DNA of 9,470 nt from Methylotenera sp. UBA6020 (GCA_002429455.1 DIZU01000176.1:8065-17534); one strand, 5' to 3'; numbered from the stretch's first letter, positions 1 to 6,915 are shown. Notes: a model not told the origin generated them from the letters alone. Numbers and translations are program-made.

Positions 1-978
1 GAAATCAGCGTCGGTGTACTGACGGCTTTTCTGGCGTATATCAGCCGCTTTTACACGCGACTCGACTCCATGAGCCGTATCGTTTCGGTCACCCAAAAGG
101 CCGCCTCCGGCGCTAAACGCATCTTCGATATTCTTGATCATGTTTCCAGCGTGCCCGAGCCGACCAACCCGGTTCACCTGGATAAAGTAACCGGCCAGAT
201 TGAAATTCGCGCAGCCGGATTCCGCTACGGCAACCGGGCCGTTATCAAGGACCTGAATCTGACCATAGCGCCGGGCGAAATGATCGGATTAGTGGGTCAC
301 AGTGGCTCCGGCAAGAGCACGCTGGTCAACCTGATGTGCCGTTTCTACGACGTATCAGCCGGGTCAATCAGCTTGGATGGCGTCAACATCCGCTCCCTGC
401 CCATCTCCGAATATCGACGCAACATCGGGCTGGTACTACAGGAACCGTTCCTCTTTTTTGGCAGCATTGCCGAGAATATCGCCTACGGCAAGCCAGAAGC
501 CAGCCGCGCAGAAATCATTGCCGCCGCGCGTGCCGCACATGCGCATGAATTCATCTTGCGCCTGCCGCACGGCTACGACTCACTGGTCGGTGAACGCGGT
601 CACGGCCTGTCGGGCGGCGAACGCCAACGCATCTCTATCGCCCGCGCACTGCTTATAGACCCGCGCATCTTGATTCTGGATGAGGCAACAGCATCGGTGG
701 ATACCGAGACTGAAAAAGAAATTCAGAAAGCCCTGGACAACCTGGTACATGGCCGCACCACCATCGCCATTGCCCACCGATTATCCACGCTACACAAGGC
801 AAATCGCCTCGTGGTGCTGGATCAGGGCCAGATAGTCGAGGTGGGCAACCACGACGAACTGATGGCGCGCGAGGGCGCCTATTACCGGCTCTACCAGGCA
901 CAAGCGCGCAACGTGGACACCGATCTGGACGACTTGGTCAATGACGAAAAAATCATCAGCAAAGTAACCGCCGCATAA
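1..978 (+). CDS. ABC exporter, C-terminal part (cyanophycin-associated type), 5' end cut by window
   Basis: The frame is open from base 1, so the gene begins upstream; 325 codons plus stop are visible. They encode the last transmembrane helix and then a complete nucleotide-binding domain. The Walker A motif GHSGSGKST is at 295-321, the signature LSGGERQ at 607-627, Walker B ILILDE at 667-684, and an H-loop (IAIAHRL) follows at about 760-780. A fused membrane domain plus ATPase of this order is typical of type IV (exporter-fold) ABC proteins in the inner membrane. The next gene encodes DUF1854, and this ABC/DUF1854 pair is a recognised companion of cyanophycin synthetase loci in Proteobacteria. 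The link to cyanophycin is therefore family knowledge plus context. The transported substrate is unknown, and an ordinary lipid or drug exporter cannot be excluded from the ATPase alone. The internal ATG at 70 is not the real start. Confidence 0.9.
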   Translation, partial: EISVGVLTAFLAYISRFYTRLDSMSRIVSVTQKAASGAKRIFDILDHVSSVPEPTNPVHLDKVTGQIEIRAAGFRYGNRAVIKDLNLTIAPGEMIGLVGHSGSGKSTLVNLMCRFYDVSAGSISLDGVNIRSLPISEYRRNIGLVLQEPFLFFGSIAENIAYGKPEASRAEIIAAARAAHAHEFILRLPHGYDSLVGERGHGLSGGERQRISIARALLIDPRILILDEATASVDTETEKEIQKALDNLVHGRTTIAIAHRLSTLHKANRLVVLDQGQIVEVGNHDELMAREGAYYRLYQAQARNVDTDLDDLVNDEKIISKVTAA

Positions 979-981
979 ACT

Positions 982-1458
982 ATGAAGAAACTAATCGCCG
1001 ACTTCAAGCTAATCCGGAATCCCGCAGGGCGCCTGCAATTCACTGCTAGCGATGGCATGGTTCACGATGGCGTTTTCCCGGTGCGTGCCTTTCCAATTGC
1101 TGCGCCAGAAGACGGCCTTTCGCTGCTCGGTGATGACGGTCACGAACTGGCATGGATCACTTGCCTGGCAGACTTGCCGGACACTATCCGCAGCCTGATC
1201 GAGGAGGAACTGGTACAACGCGAATTCATGCCAGTCATCCAGCGTATTCATAATGTCTCCAGCTTCGCCACACCTAGTACTTGGCAGGTGGCAACGGATC
1301 GTGGTGATGCTGAACTTATACTCAAAGCCGAGGATCACATCCGCCGGCTTACACACACCAGCCTGTTGATCGTTGACAGTCATGGTGTCAACTTCCTGAT
1401 TCGCGACCTAGACCAACTGGACAGCCACAGCCGCAAACTGCTGGATAGGTTTCTGTAA
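982..1458 (+). CDS. DUF1854 family protein, cyanophycin metabolism-associated
   Basis: This 158-residue protein has no signal peptide or membrane helix, so it is probably cytoplasmic. Recognisable family blocks are VRAFPI (residues 34-39), SSFATPSTWQV (93-103), DSHGVNFLIRDL (132-143) and the terminal LDRFL, which together mark a full-length DUF1854 protein. The start lies 3 bp after the stop of the ABC transporter and has no clear Shine-Dalgarno sequence, which suggests translation coupled to the upstream gene. In known genomes the pair sits beside cyanophycin synthetase genes. The biochemical role is not established; a partner or regulator of the ABC protein is an inference from the strict pairing. 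Family assignment is firm, function is not. Confidence 0.88.
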   Translation: MKKLIADFKLIRNPAGRLQFTASDGMVHDGVFPVRAFPIAAPEDGLSLLGDDGHELAWITCLADLPDTIRSLIEEELVQREFMPVIQRIHNVSSFATPSTWQVATDRGDAELILKAEDHIRRLTHTSLLIVDSHGVNFLIRDLDQLDSHSRKLLDRFL

Positions 1459-1546
1459 ATCATTACTACGTAAAGTGGCATAGTGCCAGCCTTCACTTGT
1501 TGGGCGACAACGAGTCGTTTGAAAATGTAACTCGAAAACTGGCAAT
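1459..1546. other. Short convergent intergenic region, no clear terminator
   Basis: This gap separates the plus-strand DUF1854 gene from the minus-strand TPR gene. It contains a small perfect hairpin, TGGCA-tag-TGCCA, at 1476-1488, and a weaker CGAC/GTCG pair near 1504-1517. Neither is followed by a T-run on either strand, so I do not call a rho-independent terminator. The GC content of the surrounding coding sequence drops here. Confidence 0.4.
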
Positions 1547-2353
1547 TTATGCCCAGTCATCGCCACCTGAATTGTCATCCCAAGACGAATTATCGGCAAT
1601 TCCGAAATCTGAACCACCCATATCATCTTGGCTTAGCGAATTATTATTTGCCTGGGCTTCATTGATGAAACCATTGCTACGGTCGCCATCAATGAAATGA
1701 TGCATTAAAGCCTCCCCGGCAACCATACCGGCACCAACCGCGACCCCGGTTGCCAAGCCACCCATAATGCCCGAGCCTATGCCACCACCAGCTTGCCCCG
1801 TCATAGGTGCTGACGTATTTCCATATTGCTGAGGATTAACATTGGTGCCGCCAGGATAATTATTCACTGGCATGAGAGGCGCATTGCGACGCGTCATCAA
1901 TTTAACAGCAAAGTAAATGAAGGCAATTAAACCAATCATTAAGAAAATCAATCCCCAAGGTGTGCCATTGCTGGCGGGAGACTGATAGCTTTGATTACTC
2001 CTTGAGTGCGTTGTGGAATGGGAAGAAGCAATCTTTGCTTTAAGCTTTTGCAGTGCTTGCGGTTTGGCAAAAGGCAATCCCGGTTGTAAGCGCTCTGCAG
2101 TATTTAATTCATTTTCAGCGCCAGTAAGCTGGCCTTGTTTTGCCATAAGCTCGGCCTCGACATAATGGGCTTTGGCACTGTTAGGATGGTCGCGAAGCAC
2201 CTTATCCATCATGGCTTGCGCTTCATTAAACTTACCCGCTTCGGCAGCAAGATAGACCTGATGCATAGAAGCATCGTCTGCGGCAAATACGGGCGCCATA
2301 AACGCAATGGCTAAAACTAGCGGTGTAAAACGTATGCAAGACTTTACTGACAT
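1547..2353 (-). CDS. Exported membrane-anchored TPR protein with Gly-rich and acidic tail
   Basis: The 268-residue product starts with a Sec signal peptide (charged start, hydrophobic residues 9-23, likely cleavage after VFA at 24). Residues about 29-96 form two TPR-like helix pairs (for example AGKFNEAQAMMDKVLRDHPN, and the second ending near RLQPG). A Ser/Gln-rich linker follows, then one hydrophobic helix at about 133-151 ending in KLMTRR. By the positive-inside rule the TPRs are periplasmic and the C-terminus cytoplasmic. The tail has a Gly/Ala-rich stretch (186-214) that could itself insert in a membrane, an MHHF segment, and an Asp/Ser/Asn-rich end (DDNSGGDDWA). The ATG at 2353 is supported by AAGGA 8 nt upstream (2362-2366). 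It is a single gene downstream of the psiF remnant. I do not recognise a named family; a scaffold or assembly role would be a guess. Confidence 0.8.
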   Translation of the reverse strand: MSVKSCIRFTPLVLAIAFMAPVFAADDASMHQVYLAAEAGKFNEAQAMMDKVLRDHPNSAKAHYVEAELMAKQGQLTGAENELNTAERLQPGLPFAKPQALQKLKAKIASSHSTTHSRSNQSYQSPASNGTPWGLIFLMIGLIAFIYFAVKLMTRRNAPLMPVNNYPGGTNVNPQQYGNTSAPMTGQAGGGIGSGIMGGLATGVAVGAGMVAGEALMHHFIDGDRSNGFINEAQANNNSLSQDDMGGSDFGIADNSSWDDNSGGDDWA

Positions 2354-2360
2354 TGAGTGG

Positions 2361-2366
2361 ATCCTT
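2361..2366 (-). promoter_or_regulatory. Ribosome binding site of the TPR gene
   Basis: On the minus strand the sequence AAGGAT lies 7 nt before the ATG at 2353. This is the clearest Shine-Dalgarno among the minus-strand genes of the left half, and it fixes the start that gives an intact signal peptide. Confidence 0.6.
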
Positions 2367-2494
2367 ATTGATTCATATCTTTATGCTACTGAAACATAAA
2401 GAATATTTAATGACATTGACTCACTTAATTTATTCTAGCTAACTGTGTGGCAGGCACTGTTACCATACTACCCGCCGCACACAATCCCAGATTG

Positions 2495-2704
2495 TTATTT
2501 GCTGGATAGACAGGACTTCATGAAAGCTTTACGCTCATCACCCTTGAGGATTTTTGCTTTCGGATCCGCATTACAGGTTTCCATTTTATTTTGCTGTGAT
2601 TGCATGGCAACAACTGGCTTAGATGACAGACAGTCCTTCATAAAGGCTTTACGCTTATCACCTTTCATGGCCTTGGCAGTCGCATCCGCATTACAGGATT
2701 TCAT
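2495..2704 (-). CDS. PsiF-repeat protein, N-terminally truncated (signal peptide missing)
   Basis: The 69-residue ORF contains two PsiF repeats of the form CNA-(D)-x-K-A-(x)-K-G-D-x-R-K-A-F-M-K-x-C-L-S (about residues 4-27 and 44-67), each with two cysteines. PsiF proteins are small periplasmic proteins with a signal peptide and two such repeats; E. coli psiF was found as phosphate-starvation inducible, and its function is unknown. Here the frame can be read upstream of the ATG as SSLEISAYAGTQNDK, which resembles the end of a signal peptide with an AYA cleavage site, but it runs into TAG at 2750-2752. That TAG is the stop of the CDF gene. No ATG, GTG or TTG lies in this extension, and no Shine-Dalgarno precedes 2704. 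It is either a decayed copy, a frameshifted gene, or a short cytoplasmic variant. The PsiF assignment is good; whether a working protein is made is doubtful. Confidence 0.6.
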   Translation of the reverse strand: MKSCNADATAKAMKGDKRKAFMKDCLSSKPVVAMQSQQNKMETCNADPKAKILKGDERKAFMKSCLSSK

Positions 2705-2710
2705 TTTGTC
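2508..2710. repeat. Two diverged direct copies with 120-bp period (PsiF repeats)
   Basis: Bases about 2508-2590 align with 2628-2710 at an exact offset of 120 bp. Shared blocks include TTTACGCT (2528-2535 and 2648-2655) and ATCCGCATTACAGG (2564-2577 and 2684-2697). The repeat is coding: each copy encodes one PsiF motif on the minus strand. It reflects an old internal duplication typical of the family rather than a mobile repeat. Confidence 0.75.
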
Positions 2711-2749
2711 ATTTTGGGTGCCGGCATAGGCGCTAATTTCTAAGCTAGA

Positions 2750-3679
2750 CTAATGTGCATGATGATGCAAATGTTCGTGATGGCTTTGTATGGCATGATT
2801 ATGACCGCCACAGTCCTCAACTTCGATCTGAATCGTGGAATGACTAATTCTGAAGTCATGTTCCAACATATGTGCAACATCTTGCAGAATCTTCTGGCCG
2901 CCACTGACACTTTGATCTGCTACGAGAATATGGCAACTACAGGCAACCAGGCCTGACGAGATGGTCCATACGTGCAAATCATGCAGATTGAGCACGCCGG
3001 TTACATTGCGAATTTCCAGTTCTACTTTAGCTAAATCCATCCCTGCCGGTGTACCTTCCAAGAGCATTTGAACCGACTCGGTGAAAATACTCCATGAACT
3101 CCACAACACCAGCATTGCAAATATGATAGAAACAATCGGGTCTGCAATATACCAACTGGTAAAGACAATGATGACACCGGCAACTACCACGCCAAAAGAG
3201 GCTATCGCGTCACCCAGCATATGTAAATAGGCACTGCGAATATTCAAATCCGCTTTTGCCGCCGAAAACAGCCACCAGGCAATGCCTGAGTTCAAAACAA
3301 TAGCCAACAGCGCTACCCATATCATGGGGCCACTTTGCACTTGCTCTGGCGATTGCAAACGCTGTATCGCTTCCCAAAAAATAACCACAGCCATGATGGC
3401 TAAACCCACAGCATTGACTAAAGCCGCCAGAATCCCCACACGATGATAGCCATATGTACGTTTGTTATCGGCCGGCTTGGTGGCTATCCATAAGGCAAAC
3501 GCTGAGAGCGCTAACGCCAAGGCATCAGCAAAATTATGGCCTGCATCTGCCATGAGCGCCAAACTATTAGATTGGTAACCGACCAATGCCTCACCTAAAC
3601 AAAAGGAAAAAGTGATAGCCGTGGCTAGCCACATTTTGTGACTAGAGATTCCTTCACCATGTGAATGCGTTCCTGACAT
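2750..3679 (-). CDS. Cation diffusion facilitator (CzcD/ZitB-like), probable Zn2+/Cd2+/Co2+ efflux
   Basis: This 309-residue inner-membrane protein has six predicted helices and a cytoplasmic C-terminal domain. It is of normal length for the CDF family, which exports divalent metals in exchange for protons as a dimer. The transport site is visible as two HxxxD pairs, H48-D52 in helix 2 (DAGHNFADA) and H153-D157 in helix 5 (YLHMLGDA); the His/Asp combination is the zinc type. The conserved DLHVW motif (234-238) marks the C-terminal ferredoxin-like domain. Histidine-rich ends (THSHGEG near the start; HNHAIQSHHEHLHHHAH at the end) probably bind metal. The start at 3679 follows a weak GAAAGAAA sequence and a good promoter further upstream. 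It could be called czcD or zitB, but the sequence alone does not decide which metal. Confidence 0.93.
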   Translation of the reverse strand: MSGTHSHGEGISSHKMWLATAITFSFCLGEALVGYQSNSLALMADAGHNFADALALALSAFALWIATKPADNKRTYGYHRVGILAALVNAVGLAIMAVVIFWEAIQRLQSPEQVQSGPMIWVALLAIVLNSGIAWWLFSAAKADLNIRSAYLHMLGDAIASFGVVVAGVIIVFTSWYIADPIVSIIFAMLVLWSSWSIFTESVQMLLEGTPAGMDLAKVELEIRNVTGVLNLHDLHVWTISSGLVACSCHILVADQSVSGGQKILQDVAHMLEHDFRISHSTIQIEVEDCGGHNHAIQSHHEHLHHHAH

Positions 3680-3853
3680 TGCGTGTTTCTTTCATAAAAA
3701 AAAAAGTGCTGTATGTAGATGATCAGCGCATCCATAATACTGAATATAATGCCGATATTGGATCAGTCAATTTTGCTAGACTACATTGGCATACTGAATT
3801 TTAAATATGCAACGATGCTATGAAAAAAATAATAACACTTAAACAAACACATC
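3680..3853. other. Divergent intergenic region between CDF gene and ABC importer
   Basis: The 174-bp AT-rich gap carries the minus-strand promoter for the CDF gene, a run of ten A at 3696-3705, and the upstream region of the importer. No plus-strand promoter reaches a comparable match: TTGGCA (3786-3791) and TATGCA (3806-3811) are only 14 bp apart. A 15-codon ORF starting ATGAAAAAA (3820-3867) overlaps the permease start in another frame; its translation is unproven. Confidence 0.4.
3743..3770 (-). promoter_or_regulatory. Sigma70-like promoter for the CDF gene
   Basis: Read on the minus strand, TTGACT (3770-3765, five of six matches to the -35 consensus) is separated by 16 bp from TATATT (3748-3743, five of six matches to -10). 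Transcription would start near 3736, giving a leader of about 56 nt before the ATG at 3679. This is the best promoter match I found in the window. A 5-bp inverted repeat, AATAT at 3743-3747 and ATATT at 3755-3759, overlaps the -10 and could be an operator, but that is speculative. Confidence 0.55.
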
Positions 3854-5584
3854 ATGAGCAAAAATAAACAGTTTTTTCCTCGACAAGTGCTAGAAGCCGG
3901 GGGCAACCGCTGGGATTGGGCTTTGCTGCCCATGGTACTGGCTTTGCTTGTGCTACTCGCTTACGGTGCGGAGCAAATGGGTCGCCCATTTCAACTGGGG
4001 GAAACCTTACCGTTATCATTAGATCCGCTCAATTTACCCTATTACCTGTTACGCACCACGCTAAGAATGTTCATCGCCTTAGCTGCTTCCATGGTGTTTA
4101 GCTGCGTCTTTGCGGCTTTGACGGTGAAATATAAAGTGGCTGAAAAAATTCTAGTGCCGCTTCTGGATATTCTACAGTCGATACCGATTCTCGGGTTTTT
4201 GTCGATTACGGTCACAATGTTTATTGCACTGTTCCCGGGCAGCTTACTTGGCGTGGAGTGTGCAGCAATCTTTGCTATTTTTACTTCACAGGCCTGGAAC
4301 ATGGCTTTCAGTGCATATCAAGGCTTTCGTACCGTTCCCGCCGAACTGGTGGAGGCTGCGGAAGTGTTCCAATTGTCCGGCTGGCAGCGTTTTTGGCGGC
4401 TGGAATTGCCTTTCGCCATGCCTGGCCTGTTATGGAACATGATGATGTCCATGTCAGGCGGCTGGTTCTTTGTCGTGGCGTCTGAGGCAATCTCAGTATC
4501 CAATCAAAATATCAAGTTACCTGGCATCGGCTCTTATATTGCGCTGGCCATTGAGCAGAGCAATCTGCATGCAATTGGCTGGGCGATTGGCGCCATGCTA
4601 ATTGGCATTTTACTCTACGATCAGCTTTTCTTTAGGCCGCTAGTTGCTTGGGCAGATAAGTTTCGTTTTGAAGAATCCAGCAGTGCCACCGCACAAGACT
4701 CATGGTTGTTAACTTGGCTGCATAGAACCAGCTGGGTAGAGACGATCATAGAAAAGTTGGGCAGTTTACTGCAAATAACCTTTGTGCTGTTTCGGCGGAC
4801 TTATGATGGTACGTCAATTCGTGCCAGGCCTAGCAAGCAATCCTCTGTAAGCGAACGTATCTGGGATGCGATCATCGCAGCAGGAGCTTTTTATGCGCTT
4901 TGGTTACTCGTGCACTTTATCCATACCGAGGTCGGTTGGGGCGAAGCCGGGCACGTTTTCATACTCGGCCTTTACACCTTAGCACGCGTCGTCATCTTAA
5001 TCATTCTTGCTGCCTTGATCTGGATTCCGATTGGTGTCTGGGTGGGCATGAGGCCAAACCTATCCTCGAAAGCGCAGGCGATTGCCCAATTCATGGCAGC
5101 CTTTCCGGCCAACTTAATGTTTCCCGGCGCAGTAGTGCTAATTGTACATTTCGGGCTCAATCCCGATATTTGGCTATCGCCCCTGATGATACTCGGCACG
5201 CAATGGTATTTACTATTCAATGTCATCGCCGGTGCGACGACCATCCCGACCGAGTTACGCTATGCCGCACAGAACTTAGGATTAAGCGGTTGGCTTAAAT
5301 GGCGGCGCTACCTGTTGCCGGCAATCTTTCCAAGCTTTGTCACTGGCGCCATTACCGCGACTGGCGGTTCATGGAACGCCAGCATTGTCGCCGAATACGT
5401 GACTTGGGGCCACACGACGTTGCATGCGCATGGTATCGGCAGTTATATCGCCGAAATGACAGCCATCGGCGATTTCCCGCGGATTGCCTTGGGCATCGGT
5501 ATCATGTGCATGTTTGTCATGGGATTCAATCATTTTATCTGGCGCCGGTTGTATCGCATGGCCGAAAACCGCCTACATTTTTAA
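3854..5584 (+). CDS. ABC importer permease, two fused BPD_transp_1 domains (NitT/TauT type)
   Basis: The 576-residue inner-membrane protein consists of two permease halves in tandem. Half 1 spans about residues 20-265, with the EAA coupling loop at about 165-186 (VEAAEVFQLSGWQRFWRLELP). A cytoplasmic linker with charged residues covers about 268-335. Half 2 spans about 336-570, with its EAA loop at about 466-488 (ELRYAAQNLGLSGWLKWRRY). Both halves share the later GGSW/GGWF-type motif and a GIGSYIA sequence, as in SsuC/TauC/NrtB-like permeases, so one polypeptide can form the whole membrane channel. The ATPase gene follows after 11 bp. The start ATG 3854 has no obvious Shine-Dalgarno, but no in-frame upstream alternative looks better. 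No substrate-binding protein gene is adjacent. Substrates of this family include nitrate, sulfonates, taurine, bicarbonate and pyrimidine precursors; which applies here is unknown. Confidence 0.9.
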   Translation: MSKNKQFFPRQVLEAGGNRWDWALLPMVLALLVLLAYGAEQMGRPFQLGETLPLSLDPLNLPYYLLRTTLRMFIALAASMVFSCVFAALTVKYKVAEKILVPLLDILQSIPILGFLSITVTMFIALFPGSLLGVECAAIFAIFTSQAWNMAFSAYQGFRTVPAELVEAAEVFQLSGWQRFWRLELPFAMPGLLWNMMMSMSGGWFFVVASEAISVSNQNIKLPGIGSYIALAIEQSNLHAIGWAIGAMLIGILLYDQLFFRPLVAWADKFRFEESSSATAQDSWLLTWLHRTSWVETIIEKLGSLLQITFVLFRRTYDGTSIRARPSKQSSVSERIWDAIIAAGAFYALWLLVHFIHTEVGWGEAGHVFILGLYTLARVVILIILAALIWIPIGVWVGMRPNLSSKAQAIAQFMAAFPANLMFPGAVVLIVHFGLNPDIWLSPLMILGTQWYLLFNVIAGATTIPTELRYAAQNLGLSGWLKWRRYLLPAIFPSFVTGAITATGGSWNASIVAEYVTWGHTTLHAHGIGSYIAEMTAIGDFPRIALGIGIMCMFVMGFNHFIWRRLYRMAENRLHF

Positions 5585-5595
5585 GAAAGCCGCTC

Positions 5596-6915
5596 ATGAG
5601 TACACCCATTGTCGAACTCAAATCTGTAGATAAATCTTTCCATTCTGCAGATGGCTCCGCGCGCTTGGTGCTGCAAGACGTTGACTTTACGCTGCACGAA
5701 GGTGAAATCGTGGCATTGCTCGGCCAGTCTGGCTCGGGTAAATCCACCATGCTGCGTATTATGGCTGGCCTGATTCCCGCAGATAAAGGTCAGGTGTTAT
5801 ATCAAGGATTACCCATCTACGGCGCTGCACGCGGTATCAGTATGGTATTTCAGTCATTTGCCCTGTTTCCGTGGCTCACGGTTCAGAAAAATGTCGAGCT
5901 GGGTCTAGAGGCACAAGGAGTGCCCATTAAGGCAAGAGAAAAACGTGCGCAGGCAGCGATTGAAATGATCGGGCTGTCTGGTTTTGAAGGTGCATTACCG
6001 CGCGAATTGTCCGGTGGCATGCGACAACGGGTTGGCATCGCACGCGCACTGGTACTGGAGCCCGAAGTATTGCTTATGGACGAAGCATTTTCGGCGCTGG
6101 ATGTGCTGACAGGCGAACGCTTGCGTGAGGACATACTAGCGCTATGGAATGATAAAGCAATTCCAACAAAGTCGATTCTCATCGTGTCGCACAATATCGA
6201 GGAAGCGGTGATGATGGCCGACCGCGTACTTATTTTCGCCAGCAACCCGGGACGTGTGCGGGCTGAGCTGCCAATCACCCTTAATCATCCTCGAGAGGTT
6301 GAAAGCCAGGAAGTACGCACGCTGATCGATAACGTTTACGGGCTTATGACGGCAGGTTCTGCACGGCCTGGCCGCCTGGCTGGAGTCGAAATCAAGCTGC
6401 AATTAGGCGACCGGCTACCAGAAGCGGATATTACCCGCATGGAAGGCATACTGGAACTACTTACAGAAGAGCCCTTTCACGGCCGCGCAGACTTGCCCAA
6501 ACTAGCGGAAGATACGGAACTCACAGATCAGGAGCTGCTAGAGGTTTCACGCGCCCTAACGCTGCTGGGTTTTGTACAACTGGCGCAAGGTGATGTTGTG
6601 ATTACTAAACTAGGCAGCACCTACGTAGCTTCAACTAAAGCTGAACGGCAAAGAATTTTTAGCAAACAATTACTGGAAAATGTCCCATTGATAGCCTACA
6701 TTCGCCACGGCTTGGAACAAGATCCATCAGGCGACCTTCCCGAAGATCTCTTTCTCAAGCTGTTGCGCTTCACACTTAATCAGGCTGAAGCCGAACGGGC
6801 GCTCAGTATCGCCATTGAGTGGGGCCGCTACGGGGATGTATTTGAATACAACTTCAATACTGGTGTGATTCACTTACCAAAGGATGAAAGAAATCTTGAT
6901 GAGACCATAGGCTAA
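5596..6915 (+). CDS. ABC importer ATPase of NitT/TauT type with C-terminal AAA-associated domain
   Basis: The 439-residue cytoplasmic protein energises the fused permease encoded just upstream. Residues 1-260 are a complete ATPase: Walker A GQSGSGKST (43-51), Q-loop Q86 followed by FALFPWLTV as in SsuB/TauB/NrtD, signature LSGGMRQ (138-144), Walker B VLLMDE (158-163), and H-loop H199. Residues about 265-430 form an extra domain that matches the AAA-associated C-terminal domain seen on some nitrate/sulfonate-type ATPases, probably a regulatory helical/winged-helix module. I chose ATG 5596 because the ABC fold begins immediately (IVELKSVDKSF). The frame is open back to 5299, but that part is the overlapping permease gene read out of frame. 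A weak AAGAAAG lies before the start, 11 bp after the permease stop, so the two are one operon. Confidence 0.92.
   Translation: MSTPIVELKSVDKSFHSADGSARLVLQDVDFTLHEGEIVALLGQSGSGKSTMLRIMAGLIPADKGQVLYQGLPIYGAARGISMVFQSFALFPWLTVQKNVELGLEAQGVPIKAREKRAQAAIEMIGLSGFEGALPRELSGGMRQRVGIARALVLEPEVLLMDEAFSALDVLTGERLREDILALWNDKAIPTKSILIVSHNIEEAVMMADRVLIFASNPGRVRAELPITLNHPREVESQEVRTLIDNVYGLMTAGSARPGRLAGVEIKLQLGDRLPEADITRMEGILELLTEEPFHGRADLPKLAEDTELTDQELLEVSRALTLLGFVQLAQGDVVITKLGSTYVASTKAERQRIFSKQLLENVPLIAYIRHGLEQDPSGDLPEDLFLKLLRFTLNQAEAERALSIAIEWGRYGDVFEYNFNTGVIHLPKDERNLDETIG

Noticed and set aside
1476..1488. Hairpin TGGCA-tag-TGCCA as terminator of the ABC/DUF1854 pair
   Set aside because: The stem is only 5 bp and no T-run follows on either strand.
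2481..2495. Hairpin ACAATC-cca-GATTGT at the psiF stop as terminator
   Set aside because: The stem is AT-rich and short, and no U-tract follows on the minus strand.
2445..2729. Plus-strand ORF with internal repeats opposite psiF
   Set aside because: It is the reverse complement of the two PsiF repeats; the minus-strand reading matches a known family and the plus-strand reading does not.
3786..3811. Plus-strand promoter TTGGCA/TATGCA for the importer
   Set aside because: The spacing of 14 bp is too short for a sigma70 promoter, and no GG-N10-GC sigma54 pattern fits either.
4900..5298. 132-residue plus-strand ORF inside the permease gene
   Set aside because: It is a shadow frame of the permease, with no recognisable domain and composition typical of out-of-frame translation.
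5299..5595. Extended start for the importer ATPase, giving a 538-residue protein
   Set aside because: The extension is the permease gene read in another frame and has no ABC or signal features. The ATPase fold begins right at ATG 5596, 11 bp after the permease stop.
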